Assembly (NCBI RefSeq): GCF_018403185.1
Contig: NZ_BOSE01000002.1
Span: 372,001-436,000 of the forward strand
Direction of reading: 5' to 3'
Length of the DNA stretch: 64,000 bases
From: Paenibacillus montaniterrae
Lineage (GTDB): Bacteria > Bacillota > Bacilli > Paenibacillales > Paenibacillaceae
A program made the translations under genes and the position numbers. Shown one piece after another: positions 9,367 through 17,403 of the stretch (position 1 is the stretch's first letter; each line of letters begins with the position of its first letter). A model generated the notes under the pieces. That model made no database searches. It was not told the DNA's origin and saw nothing but the letters and a program-made list of their open reading frames with translations.

Positions 9367-9478
9367 ACATTCAGCGCTTCGCCTCTCCATGCGCTAACGC
9401 TTGAACATTCAACGCTCAGCCTCTCCATGCGCTAACGCTTGAACATTCAGCGCTCCGCCTCTCCATGCGCTAACGCTT
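9365..9478 (+). repeat. Three tandem 38-bp repeats at the lacI stop codon
   Basis: Units at 9365-9402, 9403-9440 and 9441-9478 each begin GAACATTC and end CGCTAACGCTT with few differences. A degenerate fourth unit lies within the last codons of the upstream LacI gene. The same words recur in the repeat arrays near 13.6-14.0 kb and 26.8-26.9 kb. Confidence 0.85.
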
Positions 9479-9740
9479 GAACATTCCTGCGGAATGGCGG
9501 CGCTTTTAGCGCAATGGAGAGGCTCCGCTGGAGCGATTTGTAGGCTTGTTCTAAGGAGTCTTTGTGGGAGCTTGCTTCGAACCTTGCATGTTGATTCAGC
9601 GCAGCACCGTCCTCGCCTATTGACTCGAACATTCCTGCGGAATGGGGGTCGTTATAGGCTGCGGTGGTGCTGCTGATGTTTTTGTGGGGGAGCTTCATTG
9701 AGTTTTTGTGGGCGTGTTCTTAGGAGTTTTGTGGGAGATA
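9479..9740 (-). repeat. Left hairpin-repeat array (inverted relative to the 13.4-14.0 kb array)
   Basis: Contains two copies of the core CATTCCTGCGGAATG (9482-9496 and 9630-9644). The second is the centre of a 79-bp imperfect palindrome at 9597-9675. That palindrome is the reverse complement of the units at 13439-13517 and 13766-13844. The open frame through it (SSTTAAYNDPHSAGMFESIG) recurs in the other copies, but I read it as repeat structure rather than a gene. Confidence 0.85.
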
Positions 9741-10270
9741 CTTCGAGCTTGCTTGTTTAGTACAGAACTCTTCTCACCTATTAGCTTACGTATTCCTGCT
9801 TATTGGCCCAGGTTTGCACTGCTGACGGGGCTGCCGGAAAAGTGAAAGGCGGCGTGGCTGGATAAGGGCTGGTTAGTCGCTAAGGAAGCTGGATATCGTT
9901 ATGTATAACAAATGAAGCATTTCTTCGTTCTAATGAATGCACAGCGTTCTATTGGGCGGTATTCTCTGGGTAAATGAGGCAGCTTTCCCCCTTAACGTGC
10001 TACATATTCCTTAGATTTCTATCGACTCCAGCCTGATCACTTAACGTTATCCAGATTCTTTAAACCTAATTTTAACCTTGCAAAAAGGTTTTCAGAACAA
10101 CCCTTTTCACTAGCCCATCTCTAATTTATTTAATCACAATGCTAATCTGTATCCCCGACCTCTTTTCTTTTCGAGCTCAAACCGTCAAGTTGGTAGAAAG
10201 TAAGACTTGTCTCCGCAATAGCTTATTTCCACTTATATATGCTGTTCTTTCATCCACTTTCATGTAAAGA
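9741..10270. other. Intergenic stretch with no recognised gene
   Basis: About 530 bp between the left repeat array and the iterons of the XRE promoter. No frame with a ribosome binding site and no clear hairpin terminator was seen. Confidence 0.6.
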
Positions 10271-10333
10271 ATCATTTACATATTGCAATTGATCATTTAC
10301 ATTTTGCAATAGATCAATTACAATTTTTTTATC
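10271..10333 (+). promoter_or_regulatory. Three 21-bp iterons overlapping the promoter of the XRE-SecA2 operon
   Basis: Tandem units at 10271-10291, 10292-10312 and 10313-10333 share the pattern ATCA(T/A)TTACA followed by an A/T-rich tail. Their 21-bp period is two helical turns. A sigma-A-like promoter sits within units 2 and 3: TTTACA (10296-10301), a 17-bp spacer, then TACAAT (10319-10324). The position just ahead of the XRE gene fits autoregulation by that protein, which is inferred. Confidence 0.65.
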
Positions 10334-10357
10334 TAATAGCTAGAAAGGACCTCTTGT

Positions 10358-10561
10358 ATGCTTGTTAATAATGTTCGTGAATTAAGGGCGCGGTTTAGAT
10401 GGTCGCAGCAGGATTTGGCGGATGCTATTGGGGCTACTCGCCAGACGGTAGGGTTGATCGAGAAAGGAGATTATTCCCCTTCGATTACGCTCGCTCTCAA
10501 AATTGCCGCAGCATTTAATGTGCCCGTTGAGGATGTTTTTTCTTTGAAGGAGGATCAATAA
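10358..10561 (+). CDS. Small XRE-family helix-turn-helix regulator (YozG-like)
   Basis: 67 aa, essentially one Cro/C1-type helix-turn-helix: RELRARFRWSQQDLADAIGATRQTVGLIEKGDYSPSI with a short PVEDVFSL tail. AGAAAGGACC precedes the ATG. The next gene starts two bases after the stop, so the two form an operon. Such short regulators often sit beside a small membrane protein in Firmicutes. Helically phased repeats overlap its promoter and are candidate binding sites. Confidence 0.92.
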   Translation: MLVNNVRELRARFRWSQQDLADAIGATRQTVGLIEKGDYSPSITLALKIAAAFNVPVEDVFSLKEDQ

Positions 10562-10562
10562 A

Positions 10563-11030
10563 ATGGTATCACGGATTTTACGTTCACCTCTTACTTCCGC
10601 TACTATGTTTCTTATGGCTTTAATCAGTATTTATTTGCTTAAGAAAAACTGGGATTCAGGTCAGTTTATTAAAGCCGTGGAAACAGGTGAGCCTTTGACG
10701 GGATTAAATATTTTTGCTTTGTTCTGTGCTGCCATAATCATACTGTGGGTGTTGCTTGTTATCATTCATAATCGAAAACATCCAAAGGAGCGCATTAATA
10801 TTTGGTTAGGGCTGTCTGAAATCCGGGAGGTGGATGAGGGGCAGCAATGGATTACGTTCAAGGCTTGCCGTAACGTCTATATTTACTACAGCATGGGTTT
10901 ACCTACAGCTGCAATAGTTCTCATATTTCTCCCAGCCGATTATGCTTATTCTTTAATTCTTTTCGGGTTGTTAGGATTGGGGCAATATGTTGTCTATGGT
11001 TTGACCAGATGGAAGTATAGCCGTATCTGA
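10563..11030 (+). CDS. Hypothetical four-helix membrane protein
   Basis: 155 aa with hydrophobic segments at about residues 12-25, 48-67, 105-124 and 128-145, so a small integral membrane protein. I do not recognise a named domain; it resembles the small proteins often paired with YozG-like regulators (DUF2178/DUF3796 types), but that is only an impression. It starts two bases after the XRE gene, with the site AAGGAGG lying in the end of that gene. The SecA2-like gene follows after 35 bp. Confidence 0.8.
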   Translation: MVSRILRSPLTSATMFLMALISIYLLKKNWDSGQFIKAVETGEPLTGLNIFALFCAAIIILWVLLVIIHNRKHPKERINIWLGLSEIREVDEGQQWITFKACRNVYIYYSMGLPTAAIVLIFLPADYAYSLILFGLLGLGQYVVYGLTRWKYSRI

Positions 11031-11065
11031 TTCTATTACAATTAGTAGAGGGGAGTTCGAATCCG

Positions 11066-13348
11066 ATGAATATAGCTGTCAGGTTAATGCAAAAAATGAA
11101 AGACCGCGATATCCGACTTAGGCTAAAAATCTATCGGGACAAGGTGGAGCTTATTAGAAAACGGAATTTGCAAGCATGGGATGAACAGCAGCTGCATACG
11201 GAATCTCTCCGCCTGAAACAGGAAGCAAAATCGGGCACGCCTTTGGACGAGCTGCTTGTCGATGCCTATGCGCTCGTTTGCGAGGCAGCTAAGAGAACGC
11301 TTGGCCTGCAGCCGTATGATGTCCAAATTATGGCCGCCATCGCTTTGCATGAGCGATTTCTGGTCGAGCAGCAAACCGGCGAAGGAAAAACACTGTCCGC
11401 TGTTATGCCTGCTTATCTAAATGCGCTAACCGGCAAAGGCGTTCATGCGCTGACCTTTAACGATTATTTGGCAAAGCGGGATGCGGAGTGGATGGGACCG
11501 ATTTATCGTTTCCTCGGAGTAACAGTAAAATCGGTTCAAGCGGGCATGAACTTGTCCGAGAAACGGGAAGCGTACGCAGCGGATATCACTTATGTTACGG
11601 CTAAAGAGGCCGGGTTCGATTATTTGCGCGACTCGATTGCTTTAGAAGAAATCGATACCGTGCATCGCCCTTTCCATTATGTCATCGTGGACGAAGCCGA
11701 TTCACTGCTTCTCGATGAAGCACGGGTACCGCTAGTCATCGCGGGCGAACCAGGCACTTCTGGTGACGACGGCAGTCGATTTGCAGCAGTCGCCAGGCAG
11801 CTTGAGGAAGAAAAGCATTACGACTTTGACGAGTTCAAGCGGAACGTTTACTTAAATGAAGCTGGCTCAGCCAAAGTGGAAGAGCTGCTGGGATGCGGCA
11901 ATTTGTACGAAAGCCAAAACAGTCATTTGCTGTCGACGTTGAACTGCGCACTGCATGCGGAATGGTTATTGAAAAAAGACGTTGATTACATCATCCGCGA
12001 TGGCAAAATCGAGCTTGTCGACGAATATACTGGCCGCGTGGCAGAAAACAGGCATTTGCCGGACGGACTGCAGGCTGCGCTTGCGGCGAAAGAAGGGCTG
12101 CCATTTAAAAACGGCGGAAAAATTCTCGGGACAATAACGCTGCAACACTTCCTTAGCCTGTATCCGAAGATATGCGGAATGACGGCTACCGCCCTCGCTT
12201 CGGCAATAGAATTTGAAGAGATTTATGTGCTGCAGGTGATGCCAATCCCGCCAAACCGCCCTAACAGACGAATCGACCACCCGCATCGGATTTATACCCA
12301 TAAAGAAGCCAAATTCAAGGCGCTTGTGCAAGAAATCTCATCCATCCATGCAACAGGACGTCCGATTCTTATAGGAACGTCAAGCGTCGGGGAGTCAGAT
12401 ATGCTAGCGGAGGCACTAGCGGCTGCTGGTGTACCTTGTAATGTTCTGAATGCAAAAAACGACGCAGAAGAAGCCGCAATTATTGCCAAAGCGGGCGAAA
12501 TCGGTGCTGTAACGGTTTCTACAAACATGGCGGGACGCGGCGTCGACATCCGGCTCGGCGGCGGCGACCCTGAGCAGGCAGAAATTGTCGCTAAGCTGGG
12601 CGGCTTATACGTAATTGGTACACATGTGCACCAAAGCGTGCGGATTGACAACCAGCTGCGCGGTCGTTCCGGCCGTCAAGGCGACCCGGGAGCTTCCGTC
12701 TTTTTCGTAAGTCTGGAGGATGAGCTGATGCTCAGATTCGGCATCGATAAAGAGCTGCGCGATCTTAGGCAGGAAGAAGCTCTCAACGAGTCGGTGCTTC
12801 TTAGCAAAATAGAGCATATTCAGCGCGTTATTATGGGCCAAAACTTCCATATCCGTCAGGAGCTGAACAGCTATTCCGATATGGTCGAGGAACAAAGGCG
12901 TCTGCTGTACGAGGAGCGGCTAAAAATTTTAAAAGGCGAGATCCCGATGAGCCCTGCCGAGCGGCGTGTACGGCTATACTATATCGACAAATACTGGGCC
13001 GACCATCTGGCATACGCATCATACATTCGCGAAGGCATCCATTTAACAAGCCTTACCAACCGTAATCCAATCGACGAATACCATGCACAAATCATCCAGG
13101 CATTCGAGCAAATTCCAGAGCAAATAAATAAAGAAACAGAAAAAATGCTCAAAAAACTCGGAGGATCAAACGACCCAGCAAAGTGGGAAGAACTGGGACT
13201 AAAAAGCCCTCCTTCCACCTGGACCTATATAATGAGCGACCAATACACACAATACCTGCAAAATCCCGGCTCATGGGGCCCCGGGACACTCATCGCATAC
13301 TGGCTCCGCAAAATGCTAAGACCGGTATTCGGATGGAAACAATTTTAA
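11066..13348 (+). CDS. secA2: SecA2-like preprotein translocase ATPase
   Basis: 760 aa SecA-family motor, about 80 residues shorter than housekeeping SecA. Seen in order: Walker A (QQTGEGKT, about residues 108-115), the LTFNDYLAKRDAEWMGPIY segment, Walker B (VDEADSLLLDEAR), the cross-linking domain, TNMAGRGVDIRLGG, and the arginine-finger region LRGRSGRQGDPG. The C-terminal Cys/His zinc-binding tail of canonical SecA is missing, which fits an accessory SecA2. GAGGGGAG precedes the ATG. No secY2 or accessory Sec glycosylation genes are nearby, so any dedicated substrate is unknown. The neighbouring membrane protein and XRE regulator are its only apparent partners. Confidence 0.88.
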   Translation: MNIAVRLMQKMKDRDIRLRLKIYRDKVELIRKRNLQAWDEQQLHTESLRLKQEAKSGTPLDELLVDAYALVCEAAKRTLGLQPYDVQIMAAIALHERFLVEQQTGEGKTLSAVMPAYLNALTGKGVHALTFNDYLAKRDAEWMGPIYRFLGVTVKSVQAGMNLSEKREAYAADITYVTAKEAGFDYLRDSIALEEIDTVHRPFHYVIVDEADSLLLDEARVPLVIAGEPGTSGDDGSRFAAVARQLEEEKHYDFDEFKRNVYLNEAGSAKVEELLGCGNLYESQNSHLLSTLNCALHAEWLLKKDVDYIIRDGKIELVDEYTGRVAENRHLPDGLQAALAAKEGLPFKNGGKILGTITLQHFLSLYPKICGMTATALASAIEFEEIYVLQVMPIPPNRPNRRIDHPHRIYTHKEAKFKALVQEISSIHATGRPILIGTSSVGESDMLAEALAAAGVPCNVLNAKNDAEEAAIIAKAGEIGAVTVSTNMAGRGVDIRLGGGDPEQAEIVAKLGGLYVIGTHVHQSVRIDNQLRGRSGRQGDPGASVFFVSLEDELMLRFGIDKELRDLRQEEALNESVLLSKIEHIQRVIMGQNFHIRQELNSYSDMVEEQRRLLYEERLKILKGEIPMSPAERRVRLYYIDKYWADHLAYASYIREGIHLTSLTNRNPIDEYHAQIIQAFEQIPEQINKETEKMLKKLGGSNDPAKWEELGLKSPPSTWTYIMSDQYTQYLQNPGSWGPGTLIAYWLRKMLRPVFGWKQF

Positions 13349-13421
13349 CCAAACAACAAACAAACCAGCGCCCTGAATCAAGACAAAGCACAAACAAACT
13401 CCCATAAAAACTCCCTAGAAC

Positions 13422-14032
13422 GTGCCCACAAAAAACAACAGCAGCACCACCGCAGCCTATAACGACCCCCATTCCGCAGGAATGTTCGAGTCAATAGGCG
13501 AGGACGGTGCTGCGCTGAATTACGAGCAAGGCTCGAACCAACCCCAACAAAAACTTCCTAGAACGTGCCCACGAAAAAAGCTCCAGCGGAGCCCATCCCT
13601 ACGCTAAAAGCGCCGCCATTCCGCAGGAATGTTCAAGCGTTAGCGTAGGGATGGGCGGAGCGATGAATGTTCGAGTCAATAGGCGAGGACGGTGCTGCGC
13701 TGGATTACGAGCAAGGTTCGAAGCAACCCCAACAAAAACTTCCTAGAACGTGCCCACAAAAGCAACAGCAGCACCACCGCAGCCTATAACGACCCCCATT
13801 CCGCAGGAATGTTCGAGTCAATAGGCGAGGACGGTGCTGCGTTGGATTACGAGCAAGGCTCGAAGCAACCCCAACAAAAACTTCCTAGAACGTGCCCACA
13901 AAAACCGCTCCAGCGGAGCCCATCCATGCGCTATAAGCGCCGCCATTCCGCAGGAATGTTCAAGCGTTAGCGCATGGATGGGCAGAGCGCTGAATGTTCA
14001 AGCGTTAGCGCATGGATGGGCGCAGCGATGAG
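13422..14032 (+). repeat. Right hairpin-repeat array
   Basis: Four copies of the core CATTCCGCAGGAATG (13470-13484, 13617-13631, 13797-13811, 13944-13958). Two lie in 79-bp palindromes with arms reading CAGCAGCACC and GGTGCTGCGCTG (13439-13517, 13766-13844). The other two have different arms (GCCCATCC and GGATGGGC). A half unit lies near 13664-13703. The array fills the gap between the SecA2 gene and the response-regulator stop codon; the last unit ends only bases before that stop. It may also terminate transcription from both sides. Confidence 0.85.
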
Positions 14033-15646
14033 TCACAAGCTATTCTTATACTCCTGCGGCGTCATCCCATAATGAGCTTTAAACAACTTAATAAAATACT
14101 GCGGCTTCTGGTAGCCGACCTCAAGCGCAATCTGGCTTATTTTCAAATCCTTTCGCTGCAGCAATTGAACGGCTTTCTCCATACGCAGACGATGCACATA
14201 GTTGGAGAAGTTCTCTCCCGCCTCCTGCTTGAACAGGTTGGATACGTAAACCGGGTGCAGATTGACATAATCGGCAACGGTTTGCAGTGTTACGGTTTGT
14301 ACGTTTTGCTGTATGAAATGGCGAATTCGTTCCATTAAGTCGGATCGGATATTGTCCGAACGGCTGTCGCTATACGCTTTAATTTGCACATAGCTGCTGA
14401 AGGCCCATTCTTTCAGCGGCTCTACGCTCCAGCTGGCATCCACCTTCAGCATTTTCTCGATGTCTCGTCCAAATACGTCAAAGATCCGTTTCCCTTTCTT
14501 ATGCAAGTAATAGGAGAATGTCTGCAGCAAGGCAACATAGACTTCAAACCCGTATTCACGCGCTCCATTCCCCGCTTCTTCAAGCTCAGCGAATATTCGC
14601 GCCAGCTTATCCTCGAATGCCGCCCACTGCTCGATATCGATCAGTTCCATTAATGTCTGGGAGCGATAAAGCTCAGATAGCGGCTGGATCTCAGAGCTTT
14701 CTTTCTTTTGTGCGGCATGGAAAAAGCTTTCCGTCTGGTAGCCTATATAGTCGGTATATATCGATAAGGCAGAGTGGTACATCGCCAATGTATCATGCGG
14801 GAATTGTCCCCAGTTGCTCAGTACAATGGAAACCTTCGCTTTCAAATATAATTTGATTTGATGCTGGGAAAGCCGGGCCAAGTCCTCGATCGCCACTGTG
14901 CTGTTACTGTCCTGGTCCTCGATTTGTTGACTTTGAATCAAGAAAATCAAATAATCGTACGAATCCTTGCAGTGCATGACATGGTACTTGCCCGAATATA
15001 TTTCTTCTACAATATTAAACATGGCGTACTCGATTAATGAGAGATTGTACAGATCTCTATCCGAATAATCCTCCTCTACTCTCATGCACAAAAGAATCGC
15101 ATCCTTCTCTAGCTGAAAGGGCAGCTCATAAAGCTGAATTTTATCTCGTATAACAGCTTGCGGGTAATTTTTGCCGGAGATTAAGTCAAACAAAAACATT
15201 TCTCTTAAGTTAGGCAGGCTTTCCCGAAAACGGTATAAAAATTTTTGCTGATTAACCAGCTCATTTCCTTCTTCTATGATCTTATCCATAATATTGCGCA
15301 AAGTTTGTTCCAATTCCTCATTCGATACCGGCTTTAACAGATACGCGCTCACTTGCTGCTGAATGGCTGCCTTCGCATACTGAAATTCATCGTATCCGGT
15401 TATAATGACAGCCTTCGTATTTTTCCACTTCTCATTGATTTTGTTGATTAATTCGAGGCCGCTCATACCGTTCATCTGGATATCTGTTATGACAATATCT
15501 ACAGAGCGATAATTTAGCAGCTCCAAGGCCTCCTCGCCGGAATAAGCCTTATAGACATTGCTGATCCCCATCTGCTCCCACGGAAGTGCAATCGCCAGGC
15601 TATCTACCAAATGCGTATGATCATCCACTATCAAAATCTCGTACAT
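14033..15646 (-). CDS. YesN-like response regulator with AraC-type DNA-binding domain
   Basis: 537 aa from the ATG of MYEILIVDD, chosen because AGGGAGGG lies just upstream and overlaps the stop of the kinase gene. Receiver domain at residues 1-120 with acidic pair D8/D9, phospho-acceptor D55 (IVITDIQM) and K105 (YLLKPV). A long middle region has no clear motif. The AraC-type helix-turn-helix pair occupies about 435-537 (QTVADYVNLHPVYVSNLFKQ, then KISQIALEVGYQKPQYFIKL). It probably activates the neighbouring sugar ABC genes. Confidence 0.93.
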   Translation of the reverse strand: MYEILIVDDHTHLVDSLAIALPWEQMGISNVYKAYSGEEALELLNYRSVDIVITDIQMNGMSGLELINKINEKWKNTKAVIITGYDEFQYAKAAIQQQVSAYLLKPVSNEELEQTLRNIMDKIIEEGNELVNQQKFLYRFRESLPNLREMFLFDLISGKNYPQAVIRDKIQLYELPFQLEKDAILLCMRVEEDYSDRDLYNLSLIEYAMFNIVEEIYSGKYHVMHCKDSYDYLIFLIQSQQIEDQDSNSTVAIEDLARLSQHQIKLYLKAKVSIVLSNWGQFPHDTLAMYHSALSIYTDYIGYQTESFFHAAQKKESSEIQPLSELYRSQTLMELIDIEQWAAFEDKLARIFAELEEAGNGAREYGFEVYVALLQTFSYYLHKKGKRIFDVFGRDIEKMLKVDASWSVEPLKEWAFSSYVQIKAYSDSRSDNIRSDLMERIRHFIQQNVQTVTLQTVADYVNLHPVYVSNLFKQEAGENFSNYVHRLRMEKAVQLLQRKDLKISQIALEVGYQKPQYFIKLFKAHYGMTPQEYKNSL

Positions 15647-15657
15647 GCTGTCCCTCC

Positions 15658-17373
15658 CTAGGCCTCCTCTTCCTTGCTGCTCCAACATAATTCAGCGCAA
15701 AGTCCGCCTAATTTCGATTTGCTAAGCTGCAGGCCTGATTCATTGCCGTACATTAAACGCAGCCGTTGATGTACATTTTTCAGCCCGGATTCTATTTCTT
15801 CATTGCTCGAATGAACTTTCTTTCTAATAGATTCTATCATTGCATAATCGATTGCCGTACCATTATCCTCTACCGACACATGATTCATCCCGCCCGCGCG
15901 CCAGCAGCGGATGGTAATGATTCCATATTCAGAATGATTGTTGAACGAATGCAAAATAACATTTTCAACGAGCGGCTGCACGATTAAGCGCGGGATTTCC
16001 AATGCTTCCATCTGCGGCTCGATCTCAATTTGAAATTCAAAGTCATCTCTCAGCATGCAATGGATTTCCAGATAGAAGTGGATTAAATCCAGCTCTTCCT
16101 TCAGCTGTACCATCTTGCTTCCCGTCTTGGTCGTATAGCGATAGTACTTGCTCAAGTTCATCGTCATCGAAATCGCCGCTTTGTTTTCATTTAGCTCAAT
16201 CATGCTTTTAATATAAGCGAGCGTATTGTACAGAAAATGAGGGTTGATCTGCGATTGCAGCTGTTTTAGCGTTGCATCCTTGGAACGAAGCTGTTCTTTA
16301 TATACATCCTCAATCAGCTCCTCTATTTTGGAAGCCATAGAATTGAATCGCTCATACAGAAAACGATACTCGCCTTTAGGCTTGTCTGTCATCCTGATTG
16401 AATAAATTCCTTTTTCAATTAGATTCATATTTCGGATTAATTTGCGAAATGGAATCTGAATATTTCGGTACATAAGAAAGGCAAGATATGCTCCCATAAA
16501 CAGCAGCAATCCGCTTATAACGTAAAACATCGTCTGGTTGCGACTAATCGGCGCCATAATTTGACTGATTGGCACGTAATCTACTAGATACCAGCCTAAC
16601 GATTCCAGCTTCTTATAATGAATCTGAAAGCTCGTCTTGTCGGACCTAAGCATAATATGTCCACTTGCAAGTGTCGGATCAATCCCCTCAAGCGAGGGAA
16701 GCAATTCGTTTATTTGCTCACGATTAACGGAATAATTATAAACCGGATTTTCTCCCGGATGATATAGAAACGGATCGCCCGAACCATTTGCTTTAAATTC
16801 GGATAAAGCGCTGCGCAATGCAGCGACGCCGAGTTTCAGCACGACTCTCATATGCGCCTCGCCTGCTTGCTCCGGATTTTCAGGATAAGACAATATGTTC
16901 AGAAAATAATCCTCATCAGGTGCCGAATAATATTGCCAAAACGTATCCTGTGCGGGAAGCTTTGCTGGAAGCGCATTCAGATTGGAGTTGCTTTTAATAA
17001 CGTTATTGGTGCGAGGATACACAACTGCAATGACTGCTTTCCAATCACCGTAACCGGCAAGCCGGTTAATTTCTTCAGAGACGGTTCGGTTAATTCGATA
17101 TTTGTCCAAGACATCGTCCAGTAAATCTGGATAAGCCAAATTTCTTACATCTGTGCTTTCGTACAGCATCTTCTTATATGTGTCTAAGCGGAAAAACAAT
17201 TCATCCAATTGGTTAGCGAATGTTTCAATCTGATATTGCTTTACCTTAATGATTTCGTCGGTTAGCACCTCTGTACTCGTTCGATTCGATAAAGCGAACA
17301 GAAGCAAAATCGGGATTAGCAATATGAACAAGGTAGCCATTAGCTTGGTGAATATGCTGAATCTGTTCATCAT
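15658..17373 (-). CDS. YesM-like sensor histidine kinase
   Basis: 571 aa from one of two adjacent ATGs behind GAGAGGG; an upstream TTG at 17388 is less likely. Transmembrane helix at about 10-30, an extracellular sensor of about 245 residues, a second helix near 280-303, then a HAMP linker. The kinase core is of the His_kinase type, with the phospho-acceptor histidine in QINPHFLYNTLAYIKSM, followed by QPLVENVILHS and VEDNG of the ATPase lobe and a late GLKNVHQRLRLMYG. It sits between the anchored binding protein and the response regulator; the three form one short-spaced unit, so the kinase may sense a sugar-loaded binding protein. Confidence 0.93.
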   Translation of the reverse strand: MMNRFSIFTKLMATLFILLIPILLLFALSNRTSTEVLTDEIIKVKQYQIETFANQLDELFFRLDTYKKMLYESTDVRNLAYPDLLDDVLDKYRINRTVSEEINRLAGYGDWKAVIAVVYPRTNNVIKSNSNLNALPAKLPAQDTFWQYYSAPDEDYFLNILSYPENPEQAGEAHMRVVLKLGVAALRSALSEFKANGSGDPFLYHPGENPVYNYSVNREQINELLPSLEGIDPTLASGHIMLRSDKTSFQIHYKKLESLGWYLVDYVPISQIMAPISRNQTMFYVISGLLLFMGAYLAFLMYRNIQIPFRKLIRNMNLIEKGIYSIRMTDKPKGEYRFLYERFNSMASKIEELIEDVYKEQLRSKDATLKQLQSQINPHFLYNTLAYIKSMIELNENKAAISMTMNLSKYYRYTTKTGSKMVQLKEELDLIHFYLEIHCMLRDDFEFQIEIEPQMEALEIPRLIVQPLVENVILHSFNNHSEYGIITIRCWRAGGMNHVSVEDNGTAIDYAMIESIRKKVHSSNEEIESGLKNVHQRLRLMYGNESGLQLSKSKLGGLCAELCWSSKEEEA

Positions 17374-17403
17374 CAAACGCCCTCTCAAATTGGGATCAGC
17401 ATG

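Noticed and set aside
9447..9698. Recurrent short frames containing SSTTAAYNDPHSAGMFESIG in the repeat arrays
   Set aside because: They appear wherever the palindromic repeat occurs, run through both arms of the hairpin and lack ribosome binding sites.
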